Source: Bact-08 sp964533215 (GTDB lineage Bacteria; Bacteroidota; Bacteroidia; Bacteroidales; UBA932). Taken from it: a DNA stretch of 64,000 nt. Both the position numbers and the translations under genes were made by a program. The stretch spans positions 186,001 through 250,000 of the forward strand of contig CAZHLJ010000002.1 in assembly GCA_964533215.1 (NCBI GenBank), in the 5' to 3' direction. Below are positions 37,346 to 45,878 of this stretch, piece after piece; position 1 is the first letter of the stretch, and each line of letters begins with the position of its first letter. The notes under the pieces were generated by a model. The model had not been told where the DNA came from and did not search any database. It worked only from the letters and a program-made list of their open reading frames with translations.

Positions 37346-38311
37346 TTAAATTTTTTTTAAAGTGATTTTTGTCTGGTCAATCTGATATTGGATATTTGAT
37401 GAGAGCTTGAGAATATCCAAGACCTGACTTATTGACTCAGATTTGAAATTTGCAGTAAACCTATATTCCAGGATTGAAGGATCTTCAACATTAACCGAAA
37501 CTCCATACCATCTTTCCATTTTCTTGATAACTTCGTCCATGGGGGTGTTGTCAAAAAGCAAAAGCCCGTTCTTCCATGCTGTGTTATACTCAACGTTTGC
37601 ATTTTTATTCAATTTGGAGATATTTGACCCTGTTATTACGACCTCCTCAGATGGATTTACATTAATCTCTTTCTCGTCTTTATCGTTCAGGAGCGAAATT
37701 TTGCCGGAAACGAGAGTTACAATAAGCTTGTCGTCGTTGGAATAGGAGGATAGGTTAAACTCTGTCCCAGTGACTTTAATTGTTATACCTTTTGATGTCT
37801 TGACATACATCGGCCAGTTTTTGTCGTGGGCAATCTTAAAATAACCTTCTCCTTCAAGTTCTATCTCCCGCTTGTCTGTTCCGAATTTTTCAGGGCATTT
37901 TATCGAACTTGAACTGTTCAGCCAAACTTTACTTCCGTCCGGAAGATTGACAATTCCTTTAACACCGGTGTTGACCACATATTCGAAAGTGGCCATTGCC
38001 TGCATTTGATGATCTTTATTGTTGGTCGTGTAAAGATAGTAAGCTCCGAAAACAGAAAATGCAAGAATTAAAATTGCTGCTATCCTATATACAGTTTTTA
38101 TCCAGTAGACCTTTTTGTTTGGAACAGCTTTTTCATTAGTATTGTCAAACGATCTCATTTTTTCAAAAACCCAGTAGTTCTTAAGTTCACTATATAGTTT
38201 TTTGTTTTCATCGCTCAACTCAATCCAATCCAAGACCTCCTTCTTTTCTTCTTCGCTGGCCAGCCCCGAAATATACCTGATAACTAATTCCGTCATTATT
38301 AGATTTTCCAT
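37346..38311 (-). CDS. FecR-family anti-sigma factor
   Basis: Inner-membrane anti-sigma regulator of 321 residues. N-terminal cytoplasmic part (1-75, LASEEEKKEVLDWI), one membrane helix (about 77-94), and a periplasmic FecR domain (GVKGIVNLPDGSKVWLNSSSSI, EGEGYFKI, VTGTEFNLSSY). The C-terminal domain (AWKNGLLLFDNTPMDEVIKKMERWYGV) is typical of DUF4974. It would receive the signal from the STN domain of the adjacent SusC and release the sigma factor encoded 18 bases upstream. Confidence 0.93.
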   Translation of the reverse strand: MENLIMTELVIRYISGLASEEEKKEVLDWIELSDENKKLYSELKNYWVFEKMRSFDNTNEKAVPNKKVYWIKTVYRIAAILILAFSVFGAYYLYTTNNKDHQMQAMATFEYVVNTGVKGIVNLPDGSKVWLNSSSSIKCPEKFGTDKREIELEGEGYFKIAHDKNWPMYVKTSKGITIKVTGTEFNLSSYSNDDKLIVTLVSGKISLLNDKDEKEINVNPSEEVVITGSNISKLNKNANVEYNTAWKNGLLLFDNTPMDEVIKKMERWYGVSVNVEDPSILEYRFTANFKSESISQVLDILKLSSNIQYQIDQTKITLKKI

Positions 38312-38329
38312 ATAAATAATACACTTGTG

Positions 38330-38947
38330 TTAGTATATACCCTTAATAATAATACAGACTATCCAAAGCCATGTACTGCCTTCCGGTAGGAAGTCCTTCA
38401 ACCTTTCTCTGAATAGTTTTAAAGCTTGAGTAATGTGATACTCAACAGTTTTAACTGATATGCCCTTTTTAGCTGCAATTTCCTGATAAGTCATGCCGTG
38501 TATTCTGCTTAAAATAAATGAGCTGCTCATTTTTTGCGGGAGCTCGTCAAAGGTCTTTTTGATAAATTCTTCCAATTGAAATTTAACGATGACATCAGAG
38601 GAGTCATCTGCCAAGGCGATGATACTTGCGTTGTATTCTCTCTGCAGTAACTCATCATTGACTTTCCGGCTGTTGGTAAGTTTCCTTAATGAATTCAGAC
38701 ACTTGTTTTTCACTATTGAATATAAATAAGGTTGGATTGGAAATGCTGAGTCAAGGAAAGAACGTTTTTCCCAAAGTGCTAAAAAGGATTCTTGGACGAT
38801 GTCCTCTGCAATATTTTGATCGTGAATATATTGAATGGCATAAAAAAGGGTTTTTCTAAATTCTTTCTGATAAAATTTTTCAAAAGCCTTTCGATCTCCA
38901 TTAATAATGGATTTCATTAATACTGTATCTTCCAGCTCTTGACGCAT
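38330..38947 (-). CDS. ECF sigma factor of the SusCD locus 1
   Basis: RNA polymerase sigma factor of the Bacteroidetes-specific ECF group paired with FecR. Region 2: YIHDQNIAEDIVQESFLALWEKR; region 4: MTYQEIAAKKGISVKTVEYHITQAL, with an invariant VEYH. 205 residues from ATG 38947. First gene of the sigma-FecR-SusC-SusD-TlpA-TlpA series; likely controlled by FecR and activating susC. Confidence 0.93.
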   Translation of the reverse strand: MRQELEDTVLMKSIINGDRKAFEKFYQKEFRKTLFYAIQYIHDQNIAEDIVQESFLALWEKRSFLDSAFPIQPYLYSIVKNKCLNSLRKLTNSRKVNDELLQREYNASIIALADDSSDVIVKFQLEEFIKKTFDELPQKMSSSFILSRIHGMTYQEIAAKKGISVKTVEYHITQALKLFRERLKDFLPEGSTWLWIVCIIIKGIY

Positions 38948-38993
38948 TATTTAGAAATATATAGTTATGCAAATATATGTTTTTTAGATTCTC

Positions 38994-39024
38994 TTTGCCA
39001 AACATTTTCGATTTACTAACTTTG
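38994..39024 (+). promoter_or_regulatory. Promoter of the transaldolase gene
   Basis: TTTG (38994-38997), a 19-base spacer and TAACTTTG (39017-39024): a perfect match to the Bacteroidetes pattern, 37 bases before the start codon. Confidence 0.75.
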
Positions 39025-39061
39025 CCTGATAAATAGAAATCCAAAAATAAATCTTACTATA

Positions 39062-39718
39062 ATGAAATTCTTTATAGACACTGCAAACTTGAATCAAATC
39101 CGTGAAGCCAATGACCTGGGAGTACTTGACGGTGTTACAACAAACCCATCATTGATGGCCAAAGAGGGTATCAAAGGCGAGGCTAATATCAAACAACACT
39201 ATATAGATATTTGTAATATTGTTGAGGGAGATGTAAGTGCTGAGGTAATCTCAACAGATTTTGAAGGAATGATCCGTGAAGGAAAGGAGCTTGCAGCGCT
39301 TCATCCACAGATTGTAGTGAAGGTGCCCTGCATAAAAGAGGGTATAAAAGCAATCAAGTATTTTACTGATAATGGTATACGTACAAATTGCACATTAGTT
39401 TTCTCAGTTGGTCAGGCGCTTCTTGCTGCCAAGGCAGGAGCCACTTATGTTTCTCCATTTGTGGGAAGATTGGATGATATTTCAACAGACGGAGTTGATC
39501 TCATCCGTAAAATTGTAGACGTCTACAACTATTATGGATATGAGACTGAAGTCCTGGCTGCCTCTATCAGACATACTATGCACATTATCCAATGCCTTGA
39601 GGCCGGAGCAGATGTTGCAACCTGTCCTCTGGATGCTATACTGGGATTACTGAAACATCCATTAACCGACAGCGGGCTTGAAAAATTCCTTGCCGATTTC
39701 AATAAAGTGAATGGTTAA
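39062..39718 (+). CDS. Small transaldolase (TalC/fructose-6-phosphate aldolase family)
   Basis: Class I aldolase of the short transaldolase/FSA family, 218 residues. MKFFIDTANLNQI start, DGVTTNPSL, the Schiff-base lysine region IVVKVPC, TNCTLVFSVGQALLAAKAGATYVSPFVGRLDD in two blocks, and AASIRHTMHI. Members are often named fructose-6-phosphate aldolase, but most act as transaldolases in the non-oxidative pentose phosphate pathway. It precedes a PqqD-like gene by 3 bases. Confidence 0.94.
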   Translation: MKFFIDTANLNQIREANDLGVLDGVTTNPSLMAKEGIKGEANIKQHYIDICNIVEGDVSAEVISTDFEGMIREGKELAALHPQIVVKVPCIKEGIKAIKYFTDNGIRTNCTLVFSVGQALLAAKAGATYVSPFVGRLDDISTDGVDLIRKIVDVYNYYGYETEVLAASIRHTMHIIQCLEAGADVATCPLDAILGLLKHPLTDSGLEKFLADFNKVNG

Positions 39719-39721
39719 GGA

Positions 39722-39991
39722 ATGAGGCTAAAAACCAACTTAAAGATACGTGAAATTGCAGGTGAAAAAATTATCCTGATACACAGTAAGGGGGAGATGG
39801 ACATGACCAAAGCTGTTTCGATGAATAAAACAGCGGAATGGCTTTGGTTGTCGCTAAATGAAAAAGAATTTACAACCTCTGATGTTGAAGAGTGTATAAC
39901 ACAGAGGTATGGTATTGATAAGGAGCAGGCTCATAAAGATGCTGTTAATTGGATAGAGTCCATGATTCAAGCTGGACTTATGGAAAAGTAA
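39722..39991 (+). CDS. PqqD-family peptide-binding protein (orphan)
   Basis: An 89-residue winged-helix protein of the PqqD/RRE type, the fold that binds precursor peptides in RiPP pathways. Typical features are an N-terminal beta hairpin, then MNKTAEWLWLSLNEKEFTTSDV and a C-terminal helix VNWIESMIQAGLMEK. No radical SAM, precursor peptide or transporter is adjacent, so its partner is unknown; the nearest radical SAM/SPASM gene is 16 kb away. It follows the transaldolase gene by 3 bases and its end overlaps the convergent thrC by 14 bases. Confidence 0.82.
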   Translation: MRLKTNLKIREIAGEKIILIHSKGEMDMTKAVSMNKTAEWLWLSLNEKEFTTSDVEECITQRYGIDKEQAHKDAVNWIESMIQAGLMEK

Positions 39992-41312
39992 GAGTATCCA
40001 GATTCAGTAAATAATACTTTAGCTCATTAAGATTGTTGGAGATCTTTATCGATTTCTTTTCTAGACTCATTATAGACTTAATCACTGATGGGGGATGGAC
40101 CTCTTTTCCTGTCGATATTTTTACCGAATCCGGGAATTTGGCAGGGTGTGCTGTCTCAAGAAAAATTCCTGCAACCTTCTGCTTGCCTTTTTTTTCCTCC
40201 AAATATTTCCTAAGAGCCATGTAAGCCAATGCTCCATGAGGATCAGCCTGATATTTATATAGTTTTTGCAGATCTCTCATCCCTTCCAAGGTCTGGGTAT
40301 CATTAAACCAATATCCCAGCACATCTGATATGACATTACTGTGGCAATCATTATAAAGATTCAGTATTCTTGGAAAATTGCTTGGGTTTCCGACATCCAT
40401 CGCATTTGTAATGGTATGCGTGGTTGGCTGAGGCTCATAGATAGCACTATTCAGATAATCTGTGACAACGTGATTTGCATTGTTTGCAGCAATAAAAGTG
40501 TTTACCTGTAGTCCCATTCTTTTTGCTATGAGACCTGCAGTGAGATTGCCGAAATTTCCACTTGGGACGCTGATTACAAGCGGACTCTCTGTGCAAGAGG
40601 TAATGCTTTTCCCTCTTATTTGTCCTACTGCATAATGGTAGTAGAATGATTGTGGAAACAACCGTGCAAAATTTATTGAGTTGGCTGAGGTCAGTGTAAG
40701 GTTACTATTGATTTCGTAATCTGAGAACGCTTGCTTAACCATACGCTGGCAATCGTCAAAATCTCCATCAACTTCAAGAGCTGTAATATTTCCTCCCATT
40801 GTGGATATCTGCTTTTCCTGAAATTCACTGACACATCCTGAAGGATAAAGCACGACAACTCTCACCCCTTTGCAGTTGTAAAAGGCATTAGCAACAGCAC
40901 CCCCGGTATCTCCGGAAGTTGCAACCAAAATGACAACTTCCCGGGAACTGAAATATTCAAAAAGCCCGGCCATGAAACGTGCCCCCACATCCTTAAAGGC
41001 CATTGTAGGTCCATGAAACAACTCCAGTACAAATAGATTATCGTCCAATTGTCTCAGAGGTATGTCGAAATTAAGTGCATTAAGAACTATCTCTTCAAGA
41101 TTTTTTGCCGGGATATCTTCTCCAAACATAGAAGTAGAGGACTCAATGGCTATTTGCTGCAAGCTTGCGCCATACAGTTTTTTGAAAAAGGACTCCGGTA
41201 GTTTGGGAATATGGCACGGCATATACAAACCCGAGGTGCTTGGAGAACTTTTCAGAACAGCCTCTCTAAGAGTGACTTTTTCTGCGGGATTATTTATGTT
41301 GTAGTATTTCAT
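39978..41312 (-). CDS. thrC: Threonine synthase
   Basis: PLP enzyme converting O-phosphohomoserine to threonine. The PLP lysine is Lys107 in GPTMAFKDVGARFM; VATSGDTGGAVANAF and the phosphate-binding SVPSGNFGNLTAG are present. 444 residues, normal. The start overlaps thrB by 4 bases (ATGA). Last gene of the attenuated thrABC operon. Confidence 0.96.
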   Translation of the reverse strand: MKYYNINNPAEKVTLREAVLKSSPSTSGLYMPCHIPKLPESFFKKLYGASLQQIAIESSTSMFGEDIPAKNLEEIVLNALNFDIPLRQLDDNLFVLELFHGPTMAFKDVGARFMAGLFEYFSSREVVILVATSGDTGGAVANAFYNCKGVRVVVLYPSGCVSEFQEKQISTMGGNITALEVDGDFDDCQRMVKQAFSDYEINSNLTLTSANSINFARLFPQSFYYHYAVGQIRGKSITSCTESPLVISVPSGNFGNLTAGLIAKRMGLQVNTFIAANNANHVVTDYLNSAIYEPQPTTHTITNAMDVGNPSNFPRILNLYNDCHSNVISDVLGYWFNDTQTLEGMRDLQKLYKYQADPHGALAYMALRKYLEEKKGKQKVAGIFLETAHPAKFPDSVKISTGKEVHPPSVIKSIMSLEKKSIKISNNLNELKYYLLNLDTLTFP

Positions 41313-42274
41313 AGCTTTTCAATAATATATGCACCAGGAGCATTCATAGGAGAAATGAAAAATTCGCTGAGTAGCCCAGATTCTGCGAACGATCCGGCTA
41401 TTGTATGAGCAACCTGAACTGCTTTTGATTTTCCTTTGCACAGGGCAAATACAGACGGGCCAGAGCCGGATATTCCGCAACCGATAGCTCCGGCATTCAA
41501 TGCAGCTTTTTTAGCTTGTTCAAACCCGGGAATCAGCATTGTCCTTTTAGGCTCTGCTAGCAAGTCGCTTACAGAACGTCCAAGGAGCTCATAGTCTGTT
41601 GTCAGAAGAGCGGCCATGAATGCGGCAGCATTTGCACTCTGCTTTATAACATCACTCAGTGGAATTTCCCTTTTCAAGACTCTTCTTGCATCTGAAGTGT
41701 TCAGCTCGATATGAGGATGGAGGACACTGCAATACAACTCTTCCGGACAATGCACCTGAATTATATCCAATGGATCATAACTTCGGATCAGCACAAAACC
41801 TCCAAGCAGTGATGGGGCTGCATTATCTGCATGCGCAGCCCCACAGGCAATTTGTTCACCTTTCATTGCAAATGGAATTAATTCATTTACAGATAGTAAA
41901 TTGCCTAGAAGAGCATTCAGCGCAAAAACGGCTGCAGCAGAACTGGCAGCACTGCTTCCCATTCCGCTTCCAAGAGGGAGGTTTTTTTTAAGACCTATTT
42001 TGAGCTTTAAATTCTGGTTTCCTGTTGCCTCCAGATATGCGTCTACAGCTACTCCGGCAGTGTTTCTCTCTCTTGCAGATGGTATAAGGTGAGCATATTT
42101 TCCAGACATTTCTATTAATTTTATATCACTATCTTGTTTGCTTCCACTGTCTGCAAAAGTGATTGTCGCCATATCCCCGCAACCCTGAACAGCAAACCCC
42201 ATAATGTCAAATCCGCAGCTGACATTTGCAACAGTTGCCGGGGCGAACGCGGTGACAGATTTATATTTTTCCAT
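41309..42274 (-). CDS. thrB: Homoserine kinase
   Basis: GHMP-family kinase phosphorylating homoserine. The ATP loop LPLGSGMGSSAAS is at 99-111; the N-terminal APATVANVSCGFDIMGFA and the C-terminal GAIGCGISGSGPSVFAL are family motifs. 321 residues. It lies 6 bases after thrA and overlaps thrC by 4, consistent with a tightly coupled operon. Confidence 0.96.
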   Translation of the reverse strand: MEKYKSVTAFAPATVANVSCGFDIMGFAVQGCGDMATITFADSGSKQDSDIKLIEMSGKYAHLIPSARERNTAGVAVDAYLEATGNQNLKLKIGLKKNLPLGSGMGSSAASSAAAVFALNALLGNLLSVNELIPFAMKGEQIACGAAHADNAAPSLLGGFVLIRSYDPLDIIQVHCPEELYCSVLHPHIELNTSDARRVLKREIPLSDVIKQSANAAAFMAALLTTDYELLGRSVSDLLAEPKRTMLIPGFEQAKKAALNAGAIGCGISGSGPSVFALCKGKSKAVQVAHTIAGSFAESGLLSEFFISPMNAPGAYIIEKL

Positions 42275-42280
42275 TTTCTA

Positions 42281-44665
42281 TTATGATCTTATGTTTTCAG
42301 CAATGCGGACTATGTCTGAAAGAAGACTGGCTGCAATAGTGCTTGAGTCGTTTCCGGGACCTTTTATGACCAAAGGATCAGAGCTATAATATTTTGTAGT
42401 CAGTACTATGCAATTTTCTGATTCATCGGAGGAAAACAGAGGATCAGATGGGTGTATGGCGCGTAATGAAACCCTTGCATGGTCTCCCTCAATTGTAACA
42501 GTATATCTCAGTCTTTTTCCCTTGCCTATTGCGTTGGAATATAGGTTATTAAAAATTAAATCGTAGCCAGGTTCAGGAACCATTGATTCCACAGAAATGT
42601 TGTTCCTGTCGAGGTTTAACCCGCACTCTCTTGACAATCCAAGACATTTGCGTGCCAAGTCTTCTCCGCTAAGAGCTATCATAAAATTATCTTCATGCAG
42701 ATTTTCTGTCTTGAATTCCTTTACAAGTTCACTATATGTCTTGTCTCCTTCATACATGGAAATAAGCTTGTTCACCTTATCTGAAAAAATCGCTTCGGCC
42801 TTGATTACTTCATCTCCTCCTGCCTTGATACCATCCACTATTCCCATTACCGGCAGACCTGCACCAATTGAGGCATTATAATAAAACGGCACATCTCTTT
42901 TTCTTGAAATTTCCATCAGATTATTATATTGCTCCGGATTCTGTGAGTTTACCTCTTTATTGGATGTCACGACTGCTATATTTTTCAACATTAATTTTTC
43001 ATAATGAGAAACAGAATCAGCCTTATCGGTAATATCTATATATACACTGTTTTCAAGATTCTTGTCCAATATCTCATCAATAGAGCAAGCTTGATAAAGT
43101 TGTAGTTCAATTTTTTTTGTAAGCAGTGATTCCCTCTGATTATCAATTATCTCCAGCAATTTTGTCAATAAAGGATTTTCAAGAGCAGATTCTTCTTTTT
43201 TGGTATTTTGTGCGACTTGTGCAAAGAATAGATTGATCTGTCGCATCTCTTTTTTAAAAAGAGACTGGTGCAATATTCTTAAAGTTTTTTTCATCTCGTT
43301 GTTTTTTATAGCAAATGATATGTTTAATTCGGAACTTCCTTGTGAGATAGTTTTGATGTTTATTCCATTGCGGCCGAGCGGACCGAATACTCTGGCTGCC
43401 ACACCGGGTTCATGGCGCATATTCTCACCAACAACAGCTATTAGTGCGAGCCCATTTTCCGAGTTTACAGATCCTATCAGACCTGATGCAAGCTCTGTTG
43501 CAAATACTTCCGTCAACAATTGACGGGCTTTTTCAGCATTTTCTTCCAGAACCGCTATGCAGATGGAGTGTTCAGAGGAGGCCTGGCTTATTAGGATTAC
43601 ATTTATCCTGTGCTGAGACAGTGCGGTGAACATTCTTGCAGCAACGCCTGTAACGCCAACCATCCCAGCTCCCTCTACATTTACAAGGCTTATGTTTTCC
43701 AGAGATGTAATTCCCTTGAAATATCCATTTCCTTTAACTGACTCATTGCAAATAAGAGTTCCTTTATGATCTGGATTCATAGTGTTCTTGACAAGCATAG
43801 GAATATGCTTGGCCATCGCGGGTTGCATTGCGGCAGGAAATATCACCTTAGCTCCGAAATGGGAAAGTTCCATTGCCTCGTTATATGAGAGTTGACTAAT
43901 GCTTTGGGCCTCTTTTACATATCTTGGGTCAGCGGTCATAACTCCGTCTACATCTGTCCAGATTTCAATGATTTCTGCATTAAGTGCTGCTCCAAAGATA
44001 GATGCGCTATAGTCAGACCCGCTTCTTCCCAATGTTGTGGTCTGACCTTTTGCTGTTGAAGCTATAAAACCTGTGGCTACAGATATTCCATTGAAGTCAG
44101 CATAATATTGGTTTATCTGTTTGTTAGTAACATCAAAATCAACTTTGGCAGATCCAAAAGAATCATCACTCCTTATTAATTGTCTGGCATCTGTGTAGAG
44201 TACATCTCCTTTTATTTCTCCGGAGTATTTAATCGCGCGGGATATTACATAAGCAGAAAGTCTCTCTCCATAGCTCAGAATCAAATCTCGTGTACGAGGA
44301 GTGACCTCTCCAACTAAAAATGCCCCTTTTGTTATATCATACAATTCATTGCACATGGAAATCACCTCTGCCATTGCAGCGGGTCTCTCTTCGATTGGAA
44401 GTAGGCTCTTTAGAGTTTCAAGATGTCTCCTTTCCAATTGTTGTACAATCGTTTCCCAATCACCCGTATACGTATATATTGTTCTGCAAAGATTTATAAG
44501 CTGATCTGTGACTCCTGCCTGAGCGGAAACTACTACAACCAGATATGGCTCTTTTTCACTTCTTTTTGCCGATGACTCATTGAACCGATTTTTCACGATT
44601 TGAATAACATCTTTGATTCTTTCTGGGCTTGCTACAGATGAGCCGCCAAATTTCAGGATACGCAT
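42281..44665 (-). CDS. thrA: Bifunctional aspartate kinase / homoserine dehydrogenase with atypical dehydrogenase half
   Basis: The aspartokinase half is intact: KFGGSSVAS (5-13), GRSGSDYSAS (213-222), TDVDGVMTADPR (237-248). Two ACT domains follow (about 325-470), the expected site of threonine feedback. The homoserine dehydrogenase half (about 474-794) is recognisable (SNKEVN, YNASIGAGLPV, LSGEDLARK) and keeps residues equivalent to yeast Lys117, Glu208, Asp219 and Lys223 (Lys570, Glu658, Asp669, Lys673). However, the dinucleotide motif GxGxxG is replaced by FFAQVAQNTKK (480-490) and the usual GILSG..NYI by AIFSDKVNKLI (625-635). The dehydrogenase may be inactive or altered. First structural gene after the thrL attenuator. 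Confidence 0.9.
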   Translation of the reverse strand: MRILKFGGSSVASPERIKDVIQIVKNRFNESSAKRSEKEPYLVVVVSAQAGVTDQLINLCRTIYTYTGDWETIVQQLERRHLETLKSLLPIEERPAAMAEVISMCNELYDITKGAFLVGEVTPRTRDLILSYGERLSAYVISRAIKYSGEIKGDVLYTDARQLIRSDDSFGSAKVDFDVTNKQINQYYADFNGISVATGFIASTAKGQTTTLGRSGSDYSASIFGAALNAEIIEIWTDVDGVMTADPRYVKEAQSISQLSYNEAMELSHFGAKVIFPAAMQPAMAKHIPMLVKNTMNPDHKGTLICNESVKGNGYFKGITSLENISLVNVEGAGMVGVTGVAARMFTALSQHRINVILISQASSEHSICIAVLEENAEKARQLLTEVFATELASGLIGSVNSENGLALIAVVGENMRHEPGVAARVFGPLGRNGINIKTISQGSSELNISFAIKNNEMKKTLRILHQSLFKKEMRQINLFFAQVAQNTKKEESALENPLLTKLLEIIDNQRESLLTKKIELQLYQACSIDEILDKNLENSVYIDITDKADSVSHYEKLMLKNIAVVTSNKEVNSQNPEQYNNLMEISRKRDVPFYYNASIGAGLPVMGIVDGIKAGGDEVIKAEAIFSDKVNKLISMYEGDKTYSELVKEFKTENLHEDNFMIALSGEDLARKCLGLSRECGLNLDRNNISVESMVPEPGYDLIFNNLYSNAIGKGKRLRYTVTIEGDHARVSLRAIHPSDPLFSSDESENCIVLTTKYYSSDPLVIKGPGNDSSTIAASLLSDIVRIAENIRS

Positions 44666-44697
44666 AGGATTGAATTTTTCATTTTGGTTTTGTGTTT

Positions 44698-44736
44698 AAA
44701 ACAAAAATGCCATCCTTGTTTAAGGATGGCATTTTT
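44698..44736 (-). terminator. Attenuator terminator hairpin of the thr operon
   Basis: A perfect 15-bp stem: AAAAATGCCATCCTT paired with its reverse complement around a 4-base loop (44718-44721). On the minus strand it is followed by TTTTTGTTTT. It lies between the leader peptide and thrA, so it must be relieved for thrA expression. Confidence 0.9.
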
Positions 44737-44773
44737 TTGCTATATTATCTATTAAATTATAAGCACGGCACCC

Positions 44774-44833
44774 TCATCGCAACAGAACAGTTGTGATAAT
44801 CGTCGTCGTAGTTGTAATAATAATTTGTGTCAT
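44774..44833 (-). CDS. thrL: thr operon leader peptide
   Basis: A 19-codon frame reading MTQIIITTTTTIITTVLLR then TGA. Eight codons are Thr and five are Ile, with Val and Leu at the end. It starts about 16 bases after the -7 box and its stop lies 37 bases before the terminator stem. The composition matches leader peptides of ribosome-mediated attenuators such as E. coli ThrL: shortage of Thr or Ile would stall the ribosome on these codons. GAGGGTG overlapping the stop (44775-44769) can pair with CATCCTT in the first terminator arm (44728-44722) as an antiterminator, and a ribosome at the stop codon would mask it. Confidence 0.85.
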   Translation of the reverse strand: MTQIIITTTTTIITTVLLR

Positions 44834-44848
44834 TGTGCTATGTTGCTG

Positions 44849-44877
44849 CAAATATATAAAAAATTCTGTTTGCCAAA
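44849..44877 (-). promoter_or_regulatory. Promoter of the thr leader and operon
   Basis: On the minus strand, TTTG (44877-44874), a 17-base spacer and TATATTTG (44856-44849). It lies only 9 bases after the metF stop, so read-through from the met genes is also possible. Confidence 0.6.
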
Positions 44878-44885
44878 TCAATTGT

Positions 44886-45839
44886 TTAGTAGGAGGCCTT
44901 TACAATTCTGGCGACGTTGTCAGAACTGCCGTAGGTGTAGTAGTGAACTCCGGGAACGCCATCCTTAATCAACCCTTTGGATTGCATAATTGCCCATTCA
45001 ACACCAACCTCGCGGGCATCCTTGTCGGTTTTACATTTTTTAAGAGCCGCTACAAGGTCGTTTGGAAGATCAATATGGAAGGCCTGAGGTAATAGTTTAA
45101 GGTCGGACATAAGGGAGATCGGTTTTATACCTGCAATAATAGGAACATTTATCCCAGCTTTCCTGCAGGCATCACGAAATTTGAAAAATGTCTGATTGTC
45201 GAAAAACATCTGCGTAACGACATAATGAGCTCCTGCATCTATCTTTTTCTTTAAATTTTCGATATCTGATTCCAGATTAGGAGATTCAAAGTGCTTTTCA
45301 GGATAACCGGCAACGCCGATACAAAAATTAGTAGGTGTAGTGTCTATAAGAGACTCTTCCAGATACTTCCCGTGGTTCATATTAGATATTTGCTCAACAA
45401 GCTCGCATGCGTGAGCATGGCCATCCTTGTCTGGTTCAAACCTATGAGTCCCTTTGGGAGCATCACCACGGAGAGCAAGCACATCGTCAATTCCAAGAAA
45501 ATTCATCTCGATAAGGGCATTTTCAGTCTCCTCTTTAGAAAACCCACCACAAAGAATATGTGGAACTACCGGGATGTTATATTTATATTTCACAGCAGCA
45601 GCAAGCGCAATGGTTCCAGGCCTTATGCGGACCAATTTTTTTTCGAGAAGTCCGTCAGGCCTTTCGTAATAGGTTGTCTGGTTGCGGTGCGAAGTGAAAT
45701 TTATGTAGGCGGGGTTGAACTCCACCAATCTTTCAATAGCAGAGTAAATTTTATCAATACTGTGACCTTTCAGTGGTGGAAGAAGTTCAAAGGTGAACAA
45801 TGCCCCTTTGGCACTGTTTATTTTGTCTATAACACTCAT
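44886..45839 (-). CDS. metF: Methylenetetrahydrofolate reductase
   Basis: FAD enzyme reducing 5,10-methylene-THF to 5-methyl-THF, the methyl donor for MetH. FTFELLPPLKG, FTSHRNQTTY, ALRGDAPKG, HYVVTQMFFDNQTFFKFRD and VPIIAGIKPI are typical. 317 residues, single-domain bacterial form. It follows metH by 39 bases; the threonine leader follows it on the same strand. Confidence 0.96.
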   Translation of the reverse strand: MSVIDKINSAKGALFTFELLPPLKGHSIDKIYSAIERLVEFNPAYINFTSHRNQTTYYERPDGLLEKKLVRIRPGTIALAAAVKYKYNIPVVPHILCGGFSKEETENALIEMNFLGIDDVLALRGDAPKGTHRFEPDKDGHAHACELVEQISNMNHGKYLEESLIDTTPTNFCIGVAGYPEKHFESPNLESDIENLKKKIDAGAHYVVTQMFFDNQTFFKFRDACRKAGINVPIIAGIKPISLMSDLKLLPQAFHIDLPNDLVAALKKCKTDKDAREVGVEWAIMQSKGLIKDGVPGVHYYTYGSSDNVARIVKASY

Positions 45840-45878
45840 CTTAGTATTTTTTTGACGATTCTATATTAAATAATTCTT

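Noticed and set aside
44868..44884. REP-like sequence TTTGCCAAATCAATTG between metF and thrL
   Set aside because: It resembles one arm of R6, but no inverted partner is found about 95 bases away, and part of it is the thr promoter.
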